8,537 nt of DNA from Deltaproteobacteria bacterium (GTDB lineage Bacteria; Desulfobacterota; Anaeroferrophillalia; Anaeroferrophillales; Tharpellaceae). Made by a program: the position numbers and the translations under genes. The stretch is from contig JAADEO010000104.1 of NCBI GenBank assembly GCA_013153415.1, positions 1-8,537 of the forward strand, given 5' to 3'. Every line of letters begins with the position of its first letter. Within the stretch, counting starts at the first letter, position 1. Below are positions 7,665 through 8,537 of the stretch, piece by piece. The notes under the pieces were generated by a model, which saw only the letters and a program-made list of their open reading frames with translations, did not search any database and was not told the origin of the DNA.

Positions 7665-7704
7665 CCAGAATATTTTCTGGTTCGAAAAACAGAATACATT
7701 CTGG
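7665..7704. promoter_or_regulatory. Tandem palindromic operator candidate
   Basis: CCAGAATATTTTCTGG (7665-7680) and ACAGAATACATTCTGG (7689-7704) agree at 13 of 16 positions. Each is itself a dyad (CCAGAA/TTCTGG and CAGAAT/ATTCTG). Their centres are 24 bp apart, a little over two helical turns. They sit 55-94 nt upstream of the HD-GYP regulator start, where the promoter should be. The arrangement is what two dimers of one transcription factor would bind. Confidence 0.6.
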
Positions 7705-7745
7705 TAATAATTCTTTTCCGCGGGCCGTTAGACCACGTATCGGGT

Positions 7746-7896
7746 TGCGGGTTCATTCCCGCATGCAGGATTTACTGCCGACAGCAAAATCCGGTCCAAC
7801 CTGGATGTTGCGGAGCCCGACCTGTAAACGATCCCTTTAGGGAGGACTGTTTGCAGAAATTTCAACCGGCCCGGGGGTAAGAAACCACCTTTACAG
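7746..7896. other. Cluster of small hairpins, possible structured RNA or operator DNA
   Basis: TGCGGG/CCCGCA (7746-7751 with 7758-7763) and ATCCGG/CTGGAT (7789-7794 with 7801-7806, one G-T pair) are two of the stems. TCCCT/AGGGA (7832-7836 with 7839-7843) and an outer pair CTGTAAA/TTTACAG (7822-7828 with 7890-7896) follow. A run of six T lies at 7921-7926, but without a stem directly before it. I match it to no known RNA family. Confidence 0.3.
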
Positions 7897-8045
7897 TTAG
7901 AGTAATAGTTGATAAGTCCGTTTTTTGTCAAGTAGTTATCGAGTTGATGGTAACGGTTATAAGCTAAAAGAATACATTTTTGTTATTTGTCTGTAACGGT
8001 CCGAACAGCATTTTTCGGGTTCCGGGATCGAGGGGTGGAGAATTT

Positions 8046-8537
8046 ATGGCGAGAGAAGAGAGTTCTGTTCTGACGGTTGATGAGTTGGAGGCACGGCTTG
8101 CGGAATGCCGCCGACAGGGGAAAAAGATTGTTTTTACCAACGGTTGTTTCGATATCCTGCACCCCGGCCATGTCACCTACCTGGAAGCGGCCCGCGGTTT
8201 GGGCGATACGCTGGTCGTCGGGCTCAATTCGGATCTGTCGGTGCAACGCCTGAAAGGGGAGAAGCGACCGATTATGCCGCAATCCGCGAGAGCCCGGTTG
8301 CTCACCGCCCTGGAAGCGGTCAGTTTCGTGGTCATTTTCGATGAAGAGACCCCTTATGATCTCATTGCCCGGCTCAAGCCCGATATCCTGGTCAAAGGTG
8401 GTGACTGGAAACCGGAAACCATTGTTGGTCGCGACCTGGTCGAAGCCCGGGGGGGGAAGGTTTGCGCCTTGCCTTTCGTGGGCGACTATTCGACCTCCGC
8501 GATCATTGAAGAGATCATTCGCCGCTACGACCGGCAG
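8046..8537 (+). CDS. rfaE2: D-glycero-beta-D-manno-heptose 1-phosphate adenylyltransferase (3' end cut)
   Basis: This cytosolic nucleotidyltransferase joins AMP from ATP to heptose 1-phosphate, giving ADP-heptose for the inner core of lipopolysaccharide. It corresponds to the C-terminal domain of E. coli HldE and is here a stand-alone protein with no kinase domain before it. The 164 codons visible are about the full family length (around 160), and no stop is reached before the window edge, so probably only the last few residues or the stop codon are missing. Signature segments are TNGCFDILHPGH (31-42, with the HxGH nucleotide-binding motif at 39-42), LVKGGDW in the middle and GDYSTSAII (146-154). 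The ATG at 8046 has GGAG 5 nt upstream (8037-8040). It probably starts an envelope operon that continues to the right, which cannot be seen here. Confidence 0.95.
   Translation, partial: MAREESSVLTVDELEARLAECRRQGKKIVFTNGCFDILHPGHVTYLEAARGLGDTLVVGLNSDLSVQRLKGEKRPIMPQSARARLLTALEAVSFVVIFDEETPYDLIARLKPDILVKGGDWKPETIVGRDLVEARGGKVCALPFVGDYSTSAIIEEIIRRYDRQ

Larger units (their letters stand above)
7611..8045. other. Divergent intergenic region with palindromes and hairpins
   Basis: These 435 bases lie between the HD-GYP regulator gene (leftward) and rfaE2 (rightward). Near the regulator gene are a GTGGG/CCCAC hairpin (7648-7665) and two tandem 16-bp palindromes. The middle (7740-7900) contains several small perfect dyads. 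The right part (7897-7990) is AT-rich and probably holds the rfaE2 promoter; TTGATA at 7909-7914 is a possible -35, but no good -10 can be fixed. I see no gene here. Confidence 0.6.

Noticed and set aside
7735..7775. tRNA T-arm remnant or attachment site
   Set aside because: GCGGG-TTCATT-CCCGC has a six-base loop, and no acceptor, D or anticodon arm can be built around it.

Overview
The window reads as a stretch of chromosomal backbone from a GC-rich Gram-negative bacterium. The presence of a heptose-phosphate adenylyltransferase implies lipopolysaccharide. The strongly GC-ending codons and the combination of PckA, an Isf-type iron-sulfur flavoprotein and an orphan REC/HD-GYP regulator are compatible with an anaerobic desulfuromonad or another former deltaproteobacterium. 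The taxonomic guess is inference only. I see no insertion sequence, phage gene, CRISPR array, toxin module or RNA gene that I can name.

Layout, left to right. (1) 2-1648, plus: C-terminal half of dnaE (replicative DNA polymerase III alpha), cut by the window edge. (2) 1746-3392, plus: complete pckA (ATP-type PEP carboxykinase), ending at a strong 10-bp-stem hairpin at 3433-3475. (3) 3482-4909, minus: a two-gene unit, uppP (undecaprenyl-diphosphatase, probable TTG start at 4909) followed 18 nt later by a DedA-family membrane protein (GTG start). (4) 4910-5571: a 662-bp, AT-rich, divergent intergenic region with candidate promoters for both sides, dyads and repeated short motifs. (5) 5572-6414, plus: an iron-sulfur flavoprotein with an added C-terminal four-cysteine ribbon. 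(6) 6415-6590: short convergent gap with an 11-bp hairpin. (7) 6591-7610, minus: response regulator with a complete HD-GYP c-di-GMP phosphodiesterase domain. (8) 7611-8045: divergent intergenic region with a tandem pair of near-identical 16-bp palindromes and several small hairpins. (9) 8046-8537, plus: rfaE2/hldE-type adenylyltransferase, running off the right edge and probably lacking only its stop codon.

How the genes fit together. UppP and DedA form the one coherent functional pair. UppP turns undecaprenyl diphosphate into undecaprenyl phosphate on the periplasmic side, and some DedA proteins are known to return undecaprenyl phosphate across the membrane. RfaE2 supplies ADP-heptose for LPS core, another envelope task. 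The other genes are unrelated housekeeping (replication, gluconeogenesis), redox and signalling functions that seem to be transcribed separately.

I found no clear new multi-gene system. The points most worth a second look are the tandem palindromes upstream of the HD-GYP gene, the motif-rich region between uppP and the flavoprotein gene, the uppP-dedA pairing, and the ribbon fused to the flavoprotein.
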